Source of the DNA: Xylona heveae TC161
Taxonomy: Eukaryota > Ascomycota > Xylonomycetes > Xylonales > Xylonaceae
Length of the DNA: 64,000 nt
Assembly (NCBI RefSeq): GCF_001619985.1
Contig: NW_017264194.1
Span: 2,599,511 to 2,663,510, forward strand
Reading direction: 5' to 3'
Shown: positions 33,979-48,371 of the stretch, piece by piece
Layout of the letters: each line of letters opens with the position of its first letter
Position numbering within the stretch: position 1 is the stretch's first letter
Notes under the pieces: model-generated
Seen by the model: the letters and a program-made list of their open reading frames with translations, nothing else
Told to the model about the DNA's origin: nothing
Database searches by the model: none
Made by a program: the position numbers and the translations under genes

Positions 33979-36220
33979 GTATAAAATTCACATCTGGCGT
34001 TTTTCATTTCCGTACCTTAGACTTAATATGCGCCTTTTGTGTGTTTATTCTTTTTACAACGATGTCATTTAATCGGCCCTTGTGCACTTTTCCGATTCCC
34101 AAGCACGCCTGATTTCTCTGAGTTATTTGCCAGCTTTTAAATAATTGCATGCTCTCTGATGTCGATGTGATTCATCTGCTTCTGAGGTCTGGCAATAAGC
34201 TGGGACGGAGGAGGTATCGGATGTGTTCATGTGCGTCGTTAGGATTTCGGAGTCGCTGCACGTCAAGCTACATTTCTAATTTCCCCGGTCAGCGGATTTT
34301 CTCTCTGGTCTACGGGACTTTTATTGGTTCAGTTGCCCTTGGACCTGCTTTCGTGTCGATATGCTTTTTACCCCAGTGTAGTCTACTCCCTGAAATCGAT
34401 TTCCTCTCGCTTTCCCCCTAACAATCTGGAAACCATTAATGCTTTCTCGTACTTGAGACAAATTAAAAAGAACCTTTTCTACTATGTTTGTTGGAGTGAA
34501 GACTGAGCCAGCATATTGCTGATTTCCTTTTTAAGCGCCTTTGGTTTGCTACTCTACCCACCCACCGACTTTACGATTCCTACGCAGTCTCGTCCAAAAA
34601 CGCCAACTGATTATTTCATCCACGACGGGCACAAATTGGAGCAGGCAAGTAAACGGTTATAAGTTCAATTCTAATTTGCAGCGAAAAACTAATCTTGATC
34701 TGCTTTGTATTCCATAAAGGTGCTCTTTGAGATTCGAAACTGGCAGGACCTGCAGGGCTCGTGGTGGGGGTGACCGTTTCAAAAGCATGCAGCCGTCTCT
34801 AGCGTCTTTCGTGTGACATGTCAGTTTACCTTACTGAACTCACAAATTGTCTCCCTCGAGACGAGGTGAGCGGATGTACGTGTATTCTTCCCCCGTACCT
34901 TAGTACGATGCCGTAAAAAGTCGGCTTCCTCTTCCGTTTGCACGGTCATTAATGCTTTTTTAGTGCTATAAGACAGTTTGGGATAGAGCATCTGAGGTAG
35001 TGTACTGTGATGTTCGGTCTGGCACGGTCTGGCACGGTCTTTACACATCTCCTGACAGAAAGTCAACATTCACTCTTTATACTTGATGCTAATATGAGAT
35101 AGTGGCAATTGACTTGTATTTGAGAATGATGCTCAAATACCAGATCCGTTCCGGCTGTACAAGCAACAAAAGTCCTTCTCTGTCAGAACATCTTCGAGCT
35201 ATGTTATTCTACACAAGTGTCACTGCTTGTTCTTTGGTGGCTTCGATCGGCCCGGGGACGGGTGCTGCGAGGCACATTTGCTGCATAAACTTGACGGGCC
35301 CCCCTGCGCAATGGCTTGCTGTCTTTTTAGATGAACGGAGATCGAGGCAGATCTCCTCGATTCTAGCGTTGCTGCCGTCATGACGCCCGTCGTCTTTGGC
35401 TCATCTTGTCCTGAAATGTATCATGTTGAAAAGACGATCTATCTCAACCTTGCGTCTAGTGTTCTTCTTCTCCCCTGGCCTGATATATGCTTTTTTAAAG
35501 TTTCTGCTCTTGACAAATCCTACGACGCCTTGACGATGAGAACGGACAGCGCAATGACCTGTGCGATTGTCTCGCTTCCTTATGGCGAATGCAAGGGTCG
35601 ACGCAAGGAGTCTGCTCTTTACAGTCGGTGGACCGGTTTTTACTCTTTTCACACAGAGTACATGCGTTCTCAATTCACCCCGCTTAGGCTTCGTCTCGTC
35701 GGACGCTATTGTGAAGCTTCCGCACGTCACTTTTAGCAAGCGCTGCCGCCACCTTTCCCCGTTGGTTGCGATGCGTCTGGGCCCTCTGTGAGAAATCTCC
35801 TCGCTCATATGTTATTGTTGTTTGGCGGAGTTACACATGGCTGCCGCAGACCAACTTCCCCCGCGCAATCCGATCGGATGGGTTTTGAGAGGATGCTGCA
35901 CGCTATGCAGCTGTCCCTGTCCGGAGCCAGGGTCTTTGGCCCGTTTATGGTTTCCTTGCGCTCAAGTCAATAGCTTTCCCGTTATGCTTTTCTGTGCATT
36001 TGATTACGTTGAGCCTTTGTACGTTTATATAAGACGTCTTCCAATGTCCTCCATATCCGCAATCTCAGCAACTCTTCCCTTTGAAAAAGCCTCGTTCATT
36101 CTTTCTGCTTTGTTGAAAATATCCTAAAGCTCATTGTAATCTTCTTTGAGCCTGGCCAACGGCCGCATCCTCAATCACACTACTCTCTATACCAATCGCA
36201 ATCTTCCAAAAGGGAAAAGA
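33979..36220. other. Gene-free stretch of about 2.2 kb
   Basis: Short frames only. It contains a 10-bp tandem repeat at 35015-35040 and pyrimidine-rich sequence before the bHLH gene. No RNA gene or element was recognised. Confidence 0.55.
35015..35040. repeat. Short 10-bp tandem repeat
   Basis: CGGTCTGGCA occurs 2.6 times in tandem. Confidence 0.85.
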
Positions 36221-37325
36221 CATGGCTCTGCAAACTTCGTCCTTCTCAGCCGATTTGTTGGACCGACAGTAAGTCCAGTGTCCCTCCGTGGGAGGATGTG
36301 GGCTAAACTTTTGCCGCAGAAGGCTTCCACCTCTTCATGAAATATTTCGTGGCGATCTTCTGCAACGTACACCGATGATTCCAAATGACGCACCACAGCC
36401 TAGGATGCAACGATCTGTGGATGCTCTAAGGTCCGGAGACGGGACCAACACCATGGTTACGTCCGAGGAGGCTGCAACGAGAAGGGCAGACCCCACCACG
36501 GGCAATTTCACGCAGACCTTGGCACACCGCAAGACTTTAGGCGACCTCAAATCCGCAGCGAATCTCAGCCGGCATATGCCTTACGAGACCATGAAATCTG
36601 CTATCCCCTCAGATTTTGCCCCTTTGGGAGTGAAGTCTCCTGGCGCCCTAGTAGAACCAGCGTCCACTTCAGTATACGAAAAGCAACCTCAATCAGCTCA
36701 TGAGCTTGAAACTCCACAAGGAGGATTTCAGAAAGGCTTTCTCTTCGGACCGGTCACCTACCGGTCATCAAACAGCGCAGCACTTCAAGAGCAAGCCTCA
36801 GCACGTCCAAGTTATATTGATTACCGAAGAGGATCAGCTCCGGCTAACTCTCAAGCCTTTTCAAATTTTGAATGGCCGCGCCAGCATCGGCGTTCTCTTT
36901 CGCCGAAGCTGGGTGAGAAGCACCGGAGCACGAGCCGTGTCTCCAAGCCAGCTATAAACATCAAGAATGCTCACAACCAAGCGGAGATGGCGCGGAGACA
37001 GAGCCATCGAATTTCCATCAACAATTTCCGGAAACTTGTCCCTCGATGTGCGGCCGATAGTTCAAAGGATACGACTTTGAAAGAGTCCGTCGCCTATATT
37101 CAATCTTTCCAGGAGCTGCTACCAGCCATTGCTAGACTGGTTGCCGATATTGATGGACCTGATGCTGCTGCTGTTCGCCATTTTCTTGAGACGCAGCATG
37201 GTCATGACAATGTCTTGACGCCTCCGTCCAGTGGCCGGTCCACTCCGCGGTACGACCAGCGTTCAATGCCCGCAAATCCTCTCAATCAAGAGTTCCTTCA
37301 CTTGGAATCGTTCCACAAAGGCTGA
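36221..37325 (+). CDS. bHLH transcription factor
   Basis: Exon 36221..36267 (MALQTSSFSADLLDR) is joined by donor gtaagt and acceptor ccgcag to exon 36320..37325, giving 350 aa. A bHLH domain lies near residues 235-290: HNQAEMARRQSHRISINNF is the basic region with the E-box-reading His, Glu and Arg (H-x3-E-x3-R). Helix 1 is then FRKLVPRC, a short loop SSKDTTLKES follows, and helix 2 is VAYIQSFQELLPAI. The N-terminal two thirds is disordered. HER-type bHLH factors usually bind CACGTG-like sites; the target genes here are unknown. The in-phase first exon argues for a start at 36221 rather than an internal ATG such as 36375. Confidence 0.82.
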
Positions 37326-40154
37326 AAGTATGTCTTATTCTCGATTAATTATATCCAAAAAAAAAATTTTCCGGGCTTGCTATTTCGGGCGGTTGGTTCT
37401 TCTTCATTTCTTTTTTATCTCCATTGGCAAAATGATATCCATACGGCGAAGATTTTCAATTTACGATTACAAACGTTGGGGATTGTCAAAATGTCTTTAT
37501 TTGGCAGGCAAATTTCAACATCTATTGGTAATCTGGGGCAATGGTTAAAGGTCCTGGTATTGGTTCTATCTGTACTACAGCCACATAAAATGGCGATTTT
37601 CAGGGTGGGTGGCGTGCTTGGGAGTATTGCATTTACAAAAAGAATTTTCGGGGAACTACTTTATCTCTAATTAGTATTCTTAATATTATTATAATATGAT
37701 GCCGGTAGCGGCAAACTTCAGGGCATGAGAAAACTGTTCACGAAGCTCTTTGAGAGGGAGATACCCTTGTGTACATGCGCAATTCTTGATAATGGTCTGT
37801 CAAATCTTGTCGTTTTACTGCTAAACACGAGACTCTAGGCACGGGGGCTTATTTGGAAAGGGTGTTACATGACTGGTATAGCAGCCCCGAGGCGGTTATT
37901 CTGGCCATGGAGATTTTTGTGATGATTCGTCGTCTTCTCTTCTACGACTCTAGTATATTTGGGCTACAATGAAGTGGAAGGTCACGCCATCTGATGGACT
38001 TGCGCAGGGGAGCTCAAAGCAAGGCGATTCAATGACTGCCCTGATGTGGGTGGCGGCAGCATTGAGCCACCACGAACGGAAAAGTTGCGAGACATCTCGT
38101 GCCGACGAGACCTCCCAGAAAGAGTCAAAACGTATGTCTCTTTCGGCTCATGTTGCAGGAACTGCCTTCGCATTGATGCTGCAAAGCTAATGCCGGCCGG
38201 AGATTCCCTGATGCCGCGGTCGCAGAAAGCCGTTTTGGGCCAGGCTACGTAAGGGAATCTGTGTGGGGGAAAGAAGGAGAGTTTCCCCCTTCCCTGTGCG
38301 TATCTGACAAAAACAAAAAAGGTGGCTCTTGGGAGGAGTTCCCTTCAAACGCAGGAAAAAGGGATGGATGGATAGAAGGAAAAAAGGGACGAGCTTTGTG
38401 ATAAGTTTCATAACGCCTTCTCGCTACTCCGGTATATCTGTTAGGAAAAGCCATGGGTCCCCCTTGTCATCTGTGCTTCGGGATGTCCGGTATATCAAAT
38501 CTACCCCAAGATCGATCCGTTGATCATTTTGAGACGAACATATCGTTTTTTTTTTCCTGAGTTGACTCTGGCGTTTCCGCAGATTTCGTTTCTCTCTCGA
38601 GGTGATGCTACGGACGTGCAATGCAACTCGTGCAATGCATCTCCCCGCAAATGAATCTCGCACGTACCAACTCACTACTTACTCCGGTAGTTGAACAATG
38701 CTGAAGAGATCTGATCCATGCAGATCTGCATACATCTCACTGGATCAAATCGACCAGAGGTCTATATCACCTGGTATTTTTTGAACGGACATCGGCGGGA
38801 GCTGACGGCTTCATACTTAACGATGAGCTCACTTTGTGGATGTGCCTGGCTGAGCTGAGGGCAAGGAGGGGCCTTCCCGGCCCCCCGCGCTTGAGGAATC
38901 ACGCAGGGCGCGGCGACGATTACAATGGCCCTTGATTGACGTGTAACTACCTACCTACCTTACCTATCGTCCTCCTCCCCCTCCTCTCTACCCACCATTT
39001 CTCTCCAATTAGAAGTAAGCGACACTTGGGTATCGTCGTCTATCAGTTCTGGTGGGATGGTTCATGACGCTATCAGCGAGAACGACAACAGTGGGCATGG
39101 GCAGTTACGGAGGGACGGAGTAGTTGAGGTCACCGTAAGGGATAGCTAAACGAGGCGTGTTTTAAAGGGATAGAGAAAGCCCCTTCACAGGCGTTATAAA
39201 TCTCAAATTGGGGAAAATGATCTTCTGCTTCATAACTAGTTTGAGGCGCTTCTCTTCTTTCGCATGAAGTTGGTGATATACGGGTTGTGGGGGAGAAGCT
39301 GATACGCGGGAATTTTGGATTCTTGCGACGTTTATTCGCGTATTGTGCCTTGTATGGACACGCAGTTCCGCATCGAGATGTCAAATTGCAATGCAATAAA
39401 GCAATTGATGAATAAGTGTGAGGTACTTATTTGTCTACCTACCTTTACTTATCCACCATTTTGCGCAGTGAAGTTATATGAGGAGGTTGGTCTTGTCTCC
39501 CCACAAGTAAGCAGTTGAGTTAACCATTGTAGTCTGGAGGATTAGCCGCCTAAGCTCCTTCCCGGTTTGGTGCGAAAATTCTCCAAAAATTCTTCTCCAG
39601 TCGGCCGTTCCCGCATCGATCACTCCAGACTGAGGACTACGCCGATCATTCGGTGATATGCTCGTGGACGAATACGGGGGCGGCGTTGGGTGCGGTCTTG
39701 GCAGCAGCAGAAACCGCCGTCCCGAGGTCAACGCAACGCAACCCAGTGACGAATCCAGATAGTCAAGCGAATTTGGCTCGACTGGCCTCGTCGCAAGCAA
39801 AGCAATCGTTTCTCTCACTAAATTTGTACTCTATAGTGGTAAATTCCAGCACTCCGATACATATAGGTACCTTCTTGGGAGTTCCCTAGGGGTGAAAGGC
39901 CTATTCCAACTAAACCTCCCTGCCCCAGTTTGCGCAGCTTCGACCAACGTCGACCCCAAATCTCATCGCCAGGTTAAACTTTCCCCTCAAAACTATCATT
40001 ACGTCTGCTTTGACGCTGCATCTTCGCCATCCCGACTCGATATACGCAAATTGAGCCGCCCAACCCCGGGGCCATTTCGCTACAATTGGAGCACCGGCGG
40101 TGCTGAAAGTCCTAGAATCCCCGTCGGTCCTCGCTCTCACGTCTCTCGTTCATC
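37326..40154. other. Gene-free stretch of about 2.8 kb
   Basis: No supported gene. A short CTAC repeat lies near 38950. The last part (about 39900-40154) probably holds the mnn9 promoter and leader. Confidence 0.5.
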
Positions 40155-41754
<1,600 letters not shown>

Positions 41755-42960
41755 TTTTGGAGTCGCTGTCCATTTTCGCATCCGAGATGTATAATTCCAG
41801 AAGCCGACAACGGAGGATCGAGGGTTTCAGAGTGATGCCAAAGGAAATCGATGGAGTGCCATCCTCTTACGATGAGCTTTTCTTTTTATTCCCGGCCGGT
41901 TATGCCTGTCTTATTCGACAGCAATGCCGTCGTACCGAGACCGCAGCAATCTCCGTTCTCACTTGACGATGTACGATCGAGGTGATACTCGGAGTGTCCA
42001 TCCTCTCTTCCTAAACGATAAGCGTCGCACCTTCCATTGGCTTTTCTTTTTCTTTTCTTTTTTTTTTCTTTGTTTCATAGAGGGGGCGACCCACTTGCTC
42101 ATTCTCACAAAGTTGACGGTCAATCTTTCGATTTTCTTCCGACAATCCTCCATCGTGTACTCTTCGGGTCTTTACTTCCGCAGTCCTCTGATCCCTTTTT
42201 TTTTTTTTTCCTCTTCTGCTCTTAGCCACGGCTCGCGGGATTATCGTTGAGCCGGAGGCTTAGAAAATGTTACGGGAAACACTAGAATAAGGGCGAAAAT
42301 GGCCGGTTTAGAAGCAGGATTCGGTCAGGGATGGGGAATGTACTCGTGCTCATCATTGCATTGAGTAGCGAGTATCATCCGCACGCTTTTCTCAGAAGCA
42401 TGGCTCTTTTTATCTTTCTGTCTTCTCTCCCCCTCTCCTCCTGTCACACAAAACTCGGTGGTGGATGCGGAGGCCAACTCCTCTATCCGAGTCAGTCGAG
42501 TTTATGTCAACAGGGCGAGAATTAGGAGAAAGAGAAACAACCAAAAGAGCCATTGCGACGTGTCTAATGCCGACCTCCCTTTCCTGTATCTCCTGCGTGG
42601 TTGTGCAATATGGCGTTTACGGCTTTGATGTGTTCCTTTTCCTTCTTTTTTTGCTGCTGCTCCGCCCTATTTATCCCCCCCTACACGACATGTCCCTACT
42701 ACAGAATTTCAGTATTCCAAATTTTTTCTCTTTCTTTTTTTTAATCTCGAATTCCCGTCCCGCGATATTTCCCCTTCCCCACCTTTTTTTTAAACATCTT
42801 TTTTCTCGAAAACAACCTTTTACACTTGAAGATGGGCTTAACCTTTCTCATTCCTCATTTTTCATTTTTTTTTTCTATTTTATAAATTGTGAATGTATCT
42901 TAATCATGTCCAACTAAATAACCTAACTACCTTATCCTTTTATTCATCTTTTCTCTTTTT

Positions 42961-43042
42961 GTATGAATCTTTTCATTCGTATGAATCGTTATTTTCGTAT
43001 GTATCTTGTCTTACGTATGAATCTTTTCTTTTCGTATGAACA
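42961..43042 (+). repeat. Degenerate 18-bp minisatellite
   Basis: The motif GTATGAATC, followed by a T-rich half, recurs at 42961, 42979, 42997, 43015 and 43034, a spacing of 18 (last 19) bases. There are about 4.5 imperfect copies. Confidence 0.85.
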
Positions 43043-43166
43043 TGAAATCACCCCCTTTTTTCGAGGGGGGAGTTTTCTCATTAGTGCAGCAGATGAAAAG
43101 TTGTTTAACTTGACGTTTTGACGTTTATTGGAACTTTGATCCATTCCGTGAGGGACTTGGGGATCA

Positions 43167-43247
43167 TGCATCCTGCATCCTGCATCCTGCGTTTTCTTTG
43201 TTTTGTTTTGTTTTGTTTTGTATTTATGTTTTTTTTTTTTTTTTTTT
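43167..43247 (+). repeat. Compound simple repeat
   Basis: Three TGCATCC units (43167-43190) are followed by four TTTTG units (43201-43220) and a 19-base T run (43229-43247). Confidence 0.92.
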
Positions 43248-43549
43248 CGTTTTTTTCTCCCTTTCTTGTCTCTCTTTTCAATTGGAGTAGATCAAAAATA
43301 AGTAAACGTATGGTATTCCGAATCCATGATCGAACTTTTTGTCCTGACCCTCCTCCCCGGCTCTCCTCTTTCAGGTCTCCTTCTTTTCTTGGGTTCTTGG
43401 ACAGGTAGATAAATAGATAGGTAAACGGACAGACAGACAGGTGAACAGATAGGTCACTCACAACTACGTAGTGTCAAAAGAAAACGTCGCGTTCAAAGGT
43501 CTTGGTGACTTGGTAAGAAGTACGATATGCCTCGTTGAAATGGAAAAGG

Positions 43550-43758
43550 ATACGGGATAACCTACGGATAAGCATCAGGATGCGCATACGGATACGGACA
43601 AGGACAAGTAGGGATCAGAATACGGATAACTACCTAGGTAAGGATCAGGATGCGGATAATGATAGGGATTAAGGATAAAGATACGGAAAAGGAGACGGAA
43701 AGGAGACGGAAAGGAGACGGAAAGGAGACGGAAAGGATACGGAAAGGATACGGAAAAA
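43550..43758 (+). repeat. Degenerate GGATAC repeat passing into an 11-bp tandem array
   Basis: Imperfect ACGGATA-like units lead into about seven copies of an 11-bp unit of the form CGGAAAGGAGA or CGGAAAGGATA at 43681-43758. Confidence 0.88.
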
Positions 43759-44206
43759 GATAGGCATATTGATGTGAATAACCGTAGAAAAGGGATATCA
43801 GTAGAGTAGAATAAAGAGTTAATATGAGCTTGGGAAGGGTGGATGTGGTAATAGAGATTATTATTATTGTACAGGTAACGCTGCAAGTGAATTTACTTCG
43901 TGTGTGTAAGAGTCAAAGTCACAACCACACTTATGGCGATTAATGAGCGGTAAACTGCGGTTCATATTCACAGCAGCTTGCATGCTGTCGTTGGCTATAC
44001 TAAGTGTATCCAATGGTGCAATGCCAGAAATTTTACAACACCAAACAGCAAGACTCGGCTCGGTGTGGATGTGTTTGTTAAAGCCGTGGGGAGAGTAAGG
44101 AGAGTAGGGAGACTAGGGAGGGAGCTTCCTGCATACAAATTTGTGCACTGAAAGGCTTCATCCGTTGGAAGTTGAACGCCGGATGTAGAATACAATAATG
44201 AGTCAA

Positions 44207-44238
44207 CATGTGGTCATGTGGTCATGTGTTCATGTGGC
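44207..44238 (+). repeat. 8-bp tandem repeat
   Basis: CATGTGGT is repeated four times with one-base changes. Confidence 0.9.
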
Positions 44239-44482
44239 TCTGTATGAGAATATGCGTCATGGCCCGGGCGAGAATGGGCACAAAATGCCAGCGGTATCAG
44301 ACGCGATGAGATGCTATCAAGAATTTACGCTTCCATTGAGCATACGCCTGGTGTGCGCGTGCTTTGTGTCTCTGACAAAGAAATTTTGTGGATTTCGCTG
44401 GCCATTCGGACGGCGAACGGAGCATTGGGTATATATTGATAATACGCGAAAGCGAGGGGACGAAAATTGATCAGAAGATTAA

Positions 44483-46320
44483 TCAAGTGTAGATGCCCTT
44501 TTCAAATTTCTCGGTGTTGAAGAAGCGGGCGGCAATGGTGTTTCCATTGAAGATGCGTCCTTCCAGGTCATTGACGGCCTGGGAAGAAGAATCAAGAGTT
44601 AATGCATAGACAATCTTGTAAGATAAGATGGCAAAAACTCACTCGTAAAGCGGAAAGTTGGCTGGTAAATTTCAAAAAGACTGTAAGCTCTTCTCGGTTG
44701 ATGAAAACCCGCTCAACGCGACCATACTGTGGAAGAGAGAATCAGCTGGTTAGTAAAAATGTCCGACTAGCAGTAGCAAAGCAATCGACTTTGGTGGATA
44801 ACTTACCTTCTCACCGCATTCTTCTCCAATCTCTTGCATGAGCCCTCCGTCGCCGTGATCCTCTAGCTCCGTGTCAAGGTCGATTCCACCCAACATGTTG
44901 CGGAGCACAACGACTTCGCTCATAGCGCCAAATTTTCCTTCATCACGGTCGGCATTGGCACCCGGTCCTTTCTTGCCTCCAATGATCCTGCCTCTGCCTC
45001 CGACATCTACATATCCTCCACCCTCCGAATCCGGCCGTTTTCGCCTCTTCTCAATCTTGACTTGTAACGGGTTTATAATTCCGGATCCCGTGGCTCCAAG
45101 CCCACTTCCTTTGGTCCAACCCTGCTTTGCCATTAGTCTCTCGGCAAAACCCTTCTGGCCAGGTCGGAGAGAACGAGGCTCGTCCTCTTCCTGGCCACCG
45201 TTTTCTTGCTCCTCTTCCCGATCCATATCAGCGTCCAAAGCCTCCTCAGCTGGTTCTGGCGCGGGGACTTCATAGCGAACAGGAGCCCGTGATATTGTTC
45301 CCGACGCAGGTTCTGTTTCGGTAGGAGGGGCAACTTGCTGATCCAAGGAAGGAGGCTCGTACGCTGGGGGTGCAGGCTGTTGTTGCATTGTCGACATACG
45401 CAGGCGTCGAGTATATGCATCGTCACCGGTAGCATCATCAGGCACTTCTGCGGGTGGAGGAGGCGGTGGCTCATTGGACGTATCGTCGAAAGTAGGTGGC
45501 GCAAATGAATATGAAGAGGGAGGCGCAAATTGATCTATCATTCTTGTCAACGGCGTTCAATTGGCAAGTAAAAGCCAATACTTACTCGTATAGCGGTTGC
45601 CCGAGCCATATTCGTCTTCGCTTTCAAGATCGCTGCTATGCCTCCTTTGAATCTTATGCGCATAGAGCCTGTCCTTCCACTCCTGTACTTCACGAATCTT
45701 TTCGTCACTGTCCTTGTAGAGATCGTAGCTGTTGGGCCGAGAAGGGTCATAAATGTCGTCCCAATTTTGAGCCATCATCGGATCATCCTTGTTCTTCTTC
45801 CTCTTCTTCCTTCCACCACGTTGGCGAGGATCTCGCGCATAGAATCCATTGACGTCGTCGTCGTCATCGCCAGCCGCCGCCCAGTCGGCTAAAGTACTCA
45901 TAGTCGGAGGCCGGACAGGCGTGCTCTCATTGCTGTTTGATGTCTTTGCAACACCTGCATTATTGGCTGGGGGAAGCTGCGATTTCATGAGAGAAGGTCG
46001 ACCCTTTGCTTTCTGTGCCTGCAGTTGTGGCCGCCTTGTTGGCTGGAAACGAAGAGCAGCTGTTCCAAGACGTAAATGAGTAAAAAGGAATCTTTTGAAT
46101 ACTGTTTAGAATCAAATGTATGAAATATACCATTGTTGAGAGATGGCTTCTTCGACGAAGATCCATCCTGCGGGTTATCTTCAGCACCAGGCTGCTTAAA
46201 CACAACAGGCGCGCGAGAGATGGTTCCGGGGCCGGAGGAATCAACAGAGGGATCGAGCAGGTTGGCATACAAAGATACCATCCCTGACTTCGCTGGCGGT
46301 CGTGTAGGATCTGAAGCCAT
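44483..46320 (-). CDS. SPF45/RBM17-like splicing factor (G-patch plus UHM-type RRM)
   Basis: Exons 46320..46131, 46059..45586, 45534..44807, 44726..44643 and 44578..44483 give 523 aa. The N-terminus reads MASDPTRPPAKSGMVSLYAN, with FKQP and RFQP segments as in SPF45. A charged, disordered middle follows, then a G-patch (GFAERLMAKQGWTKGSGLGA, GIINPLQVK) and a C-terminal RRM: EVVVLRNMLGGIDLD, YGRVERVFI, ELTVFLKFTS and NGNTIAARFFNTEKF. The ARFF replaces the second RNP motif's end as in U2AF-homology motifs, which bind UHM-ligand peptides of splicing factors. SPF45 acts in 3' splice site choice for short introns and DNA damage response. The gene is divergent from Pcs60 across 346 bp. Confidence 0.9.
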
Positions 46321-46666
46321 GATAACACGATCTCAGTTATTTCCCTCGCAGAGGGGAAAATAAGACTTGAGATGGTTTCGAACTTTTAGGAAGTCTGACG
46401 TTTCGATAGTCTTGATGCTTAAAGTCCGTTTAGCTCGCATCAAGTGAGCTAACCCAGTTATGCGCTTTAACTAATTTGACAATAGCATCACCCCAGGATC
46501 CCCTCGCACGTTCCGCTCGGAACTTCCGCTGCCGCCGATCACGTCACGTCAGGATTGAATCAGTATAAGTCCAGCTTTATTCCTCAACTTGTATTCCCAC
46601 AATAGTCAAATAGAAGATAAGAAGCCATAGTAACCCACATTCTATCAAAATTTACATTGCAAAACT
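46321..46666. promoter_or_regulatory. Shared divergent promoter of SPF45-like and Pcs60 genes
   Basis: 346 bp between start codons. CACGTCACGTCA at 46540-46551 holds two overlapping ACGTCA (CRE-type) cores. Which gene it serves is unknown. Confidence 0.5.
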
Positions 46667-48371
46667 ATGGCGACCCTCAAAACTTCACTTGCAACTCAGG
46701 CGGACTCGCTAGCCATCATAATACCCAGCAAGCCCTCTGCGCTTAAAGTATCGTATGGGCAATTGGCAGCTGAGGTGTCTTCTTTTCAAAGCAAACTTGC
46801 GGCTCTGGGAATTACTTCTGCAGCGGCCGTCTCAATTGCGTTACCCAATTCTTACGAATTCGTCGTTTCCTTCCTTGCGGCTTCATGGCAGCGGGCTATC
46901 GCGGCTCCTCTTAATGCCGCATACAAGCAAGACGAGTTTGAATTCTATATTGACGATCTCAAATCAGCTGTCGCACTTGTGCCAAAGGGTGCGTACAAGG
47001 ACAATGTACCTGCAGTCAGGGCTGCAAGAAAATACAATGCAGCAATTGCCGAGTGTTATTGGAATGGTCATGAAGTTGCTCTGGACGTTAAGGAGCTTGG
47101 CAAGCTCCAAGGGAAACAGAACCAAGCCCTGCAAAGAGCGCAACCAGACGACATTGCTTTGGTTTTGCACACAAGCGGAACAACAGGTAGACCAAAGGCG
47201 GTATGCTAAGAAACACTTCTGTTTTCATTGGCTCTAAATTTTAACAAACTCCAGGTCCCTTTGACGCATAGAAATCTCACCCGTACTATGAGTGAGCATT
47301 GTCAAGTCTGCTTTAATTGGACAATTGACTGATTTTGTCTCCAGAAAACATCCAAGGCACATACAAACTAACCCCCAAGGATAGAACCATGCTTGTGATG
47401 CCCCTGTTCCATGTTCACGGGCTCCTTGCTGGCCTACTCGCACCCTTGGCCTCTGGAGGATCTGCCATTATTCCTTTGAAATTTTCTGCTTCCGAGTTCT
47501 GGAATGATTTTCTTCAGCATGGCGCAAATTGGTACACAGCGGTTCCGACAATCCATCAAATTCTGCTTCGGAACCCGCCCCCGCAAACAAAGCCTGATAT
47601 TCGATTCATTCGATCGTGCTCATCCCCATTATCACCAAAGGTGTTCCATGATCTGGAGAAGACCTTTGATACTCCGGTACTGGAAGCTTACGCTATGACG
47701 GAAGCTGCACACCAGATGACCTCGAATCCTCTACCTCCTGGCAAGCGGCAGCCAGGAAGTGTAGGCATTGGCCAAGGGGTAGAGGTTCGGATTCTGGACG
47801 ATCAAGGCGTCGAGGTTCCCCAGGGCTCAGAAGCTGAAATCTGCATCAAGGGCGAGAACGTCACAAAGGGATACCTGAACAACCCAGCGGCCAACAAATC
47901 ATCCTTCACTAAAGATGGATTTTTCCGAACTGGCGACCAAGGCAAGAAAGACAAGGACGGTTACCTAATCATTACCGGTAGAATTAAAGAACTCATCAAC
48001 AAGGGCGGTGAGAAGATCAGTCCGATCGAACTCGATAATGTCCTGGCTCAGCATCCTGCCGTGGCAGAGGCTGTTTCTTTTGCGATAGCCGACGAAATGT
48101 ACGGGCAGGACATTGGTGTCGCTGTCGTTCTCAAAGATGGCAAGCAGCTTAGCCAAGATGAACTCCGATCCTGGGTAGTGCAGAGAGTGGCCAAATTTAA
48201 AACTCCCAAAAAGGTGAGGATGTCTGCTGCCTTAAGAGTATGGTTCACTTGCTGACGTGCCCTCAGATATACTTTGCAAAGGTGATGCCAAAGACGGCTA
48301 CCGGAAAGATCCAACGCAGAATGGTTGCCGACGCTATGCTCAAACAAAGTGAACCAAAGGCCAAATTATAA
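46667..48371 (+). CDS. PCS60: Peroxisomal AMP-binding acyl-CoA synthetase, Pcs60/oxalyl-CoA synthetase type
   Basis: Exons 46667..47200, 47255..47291, 47345..48213 and 48267..48371 give 514 aa. The ATP/AMP signature LHTSGTTGRPKAV, MPLFHVHGLLAGLL, LEAYAMTEAAHQMTSNPLPP, GFFRTGDQG, GRIKELINKGGEKISP and the catalytic lysine region MPKTATGKIQRRM are all present in order. The protein ends in KAKL, a type 1 peroxisomal targeting signal of the AKL form. Yeast Pcs60 and plant AAE3 use oxalate with ATP and CoA to make oxalyl-CoA; the EAYAMTEAAHQMTSN block is characteristic of this group. The loss of acids, glyoxylate or oxalate clearing is the inferred role. Splice phases agree. Confidence 0.94.

Larger units (their letters stand above)
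41755..44482. other. Convergent gene-free stretch rich in simple repeats
   Basis: About 2.7 kb of pyrimidine-rich, low-complexity DNA between the 3' ends of mnn9 and the SPF45-like gene. Listed repeats account for much of 42.9-44.3 kb; no gene was supported. Confidence 0.6.

Noticed and set aside
43105-43130. Two TGACGT sites in a repeat-rich non-promoter region
   Set aside because: TGACGT is expected about 30 times in 64 kb on both strands, so single copies outside promoters mean little.
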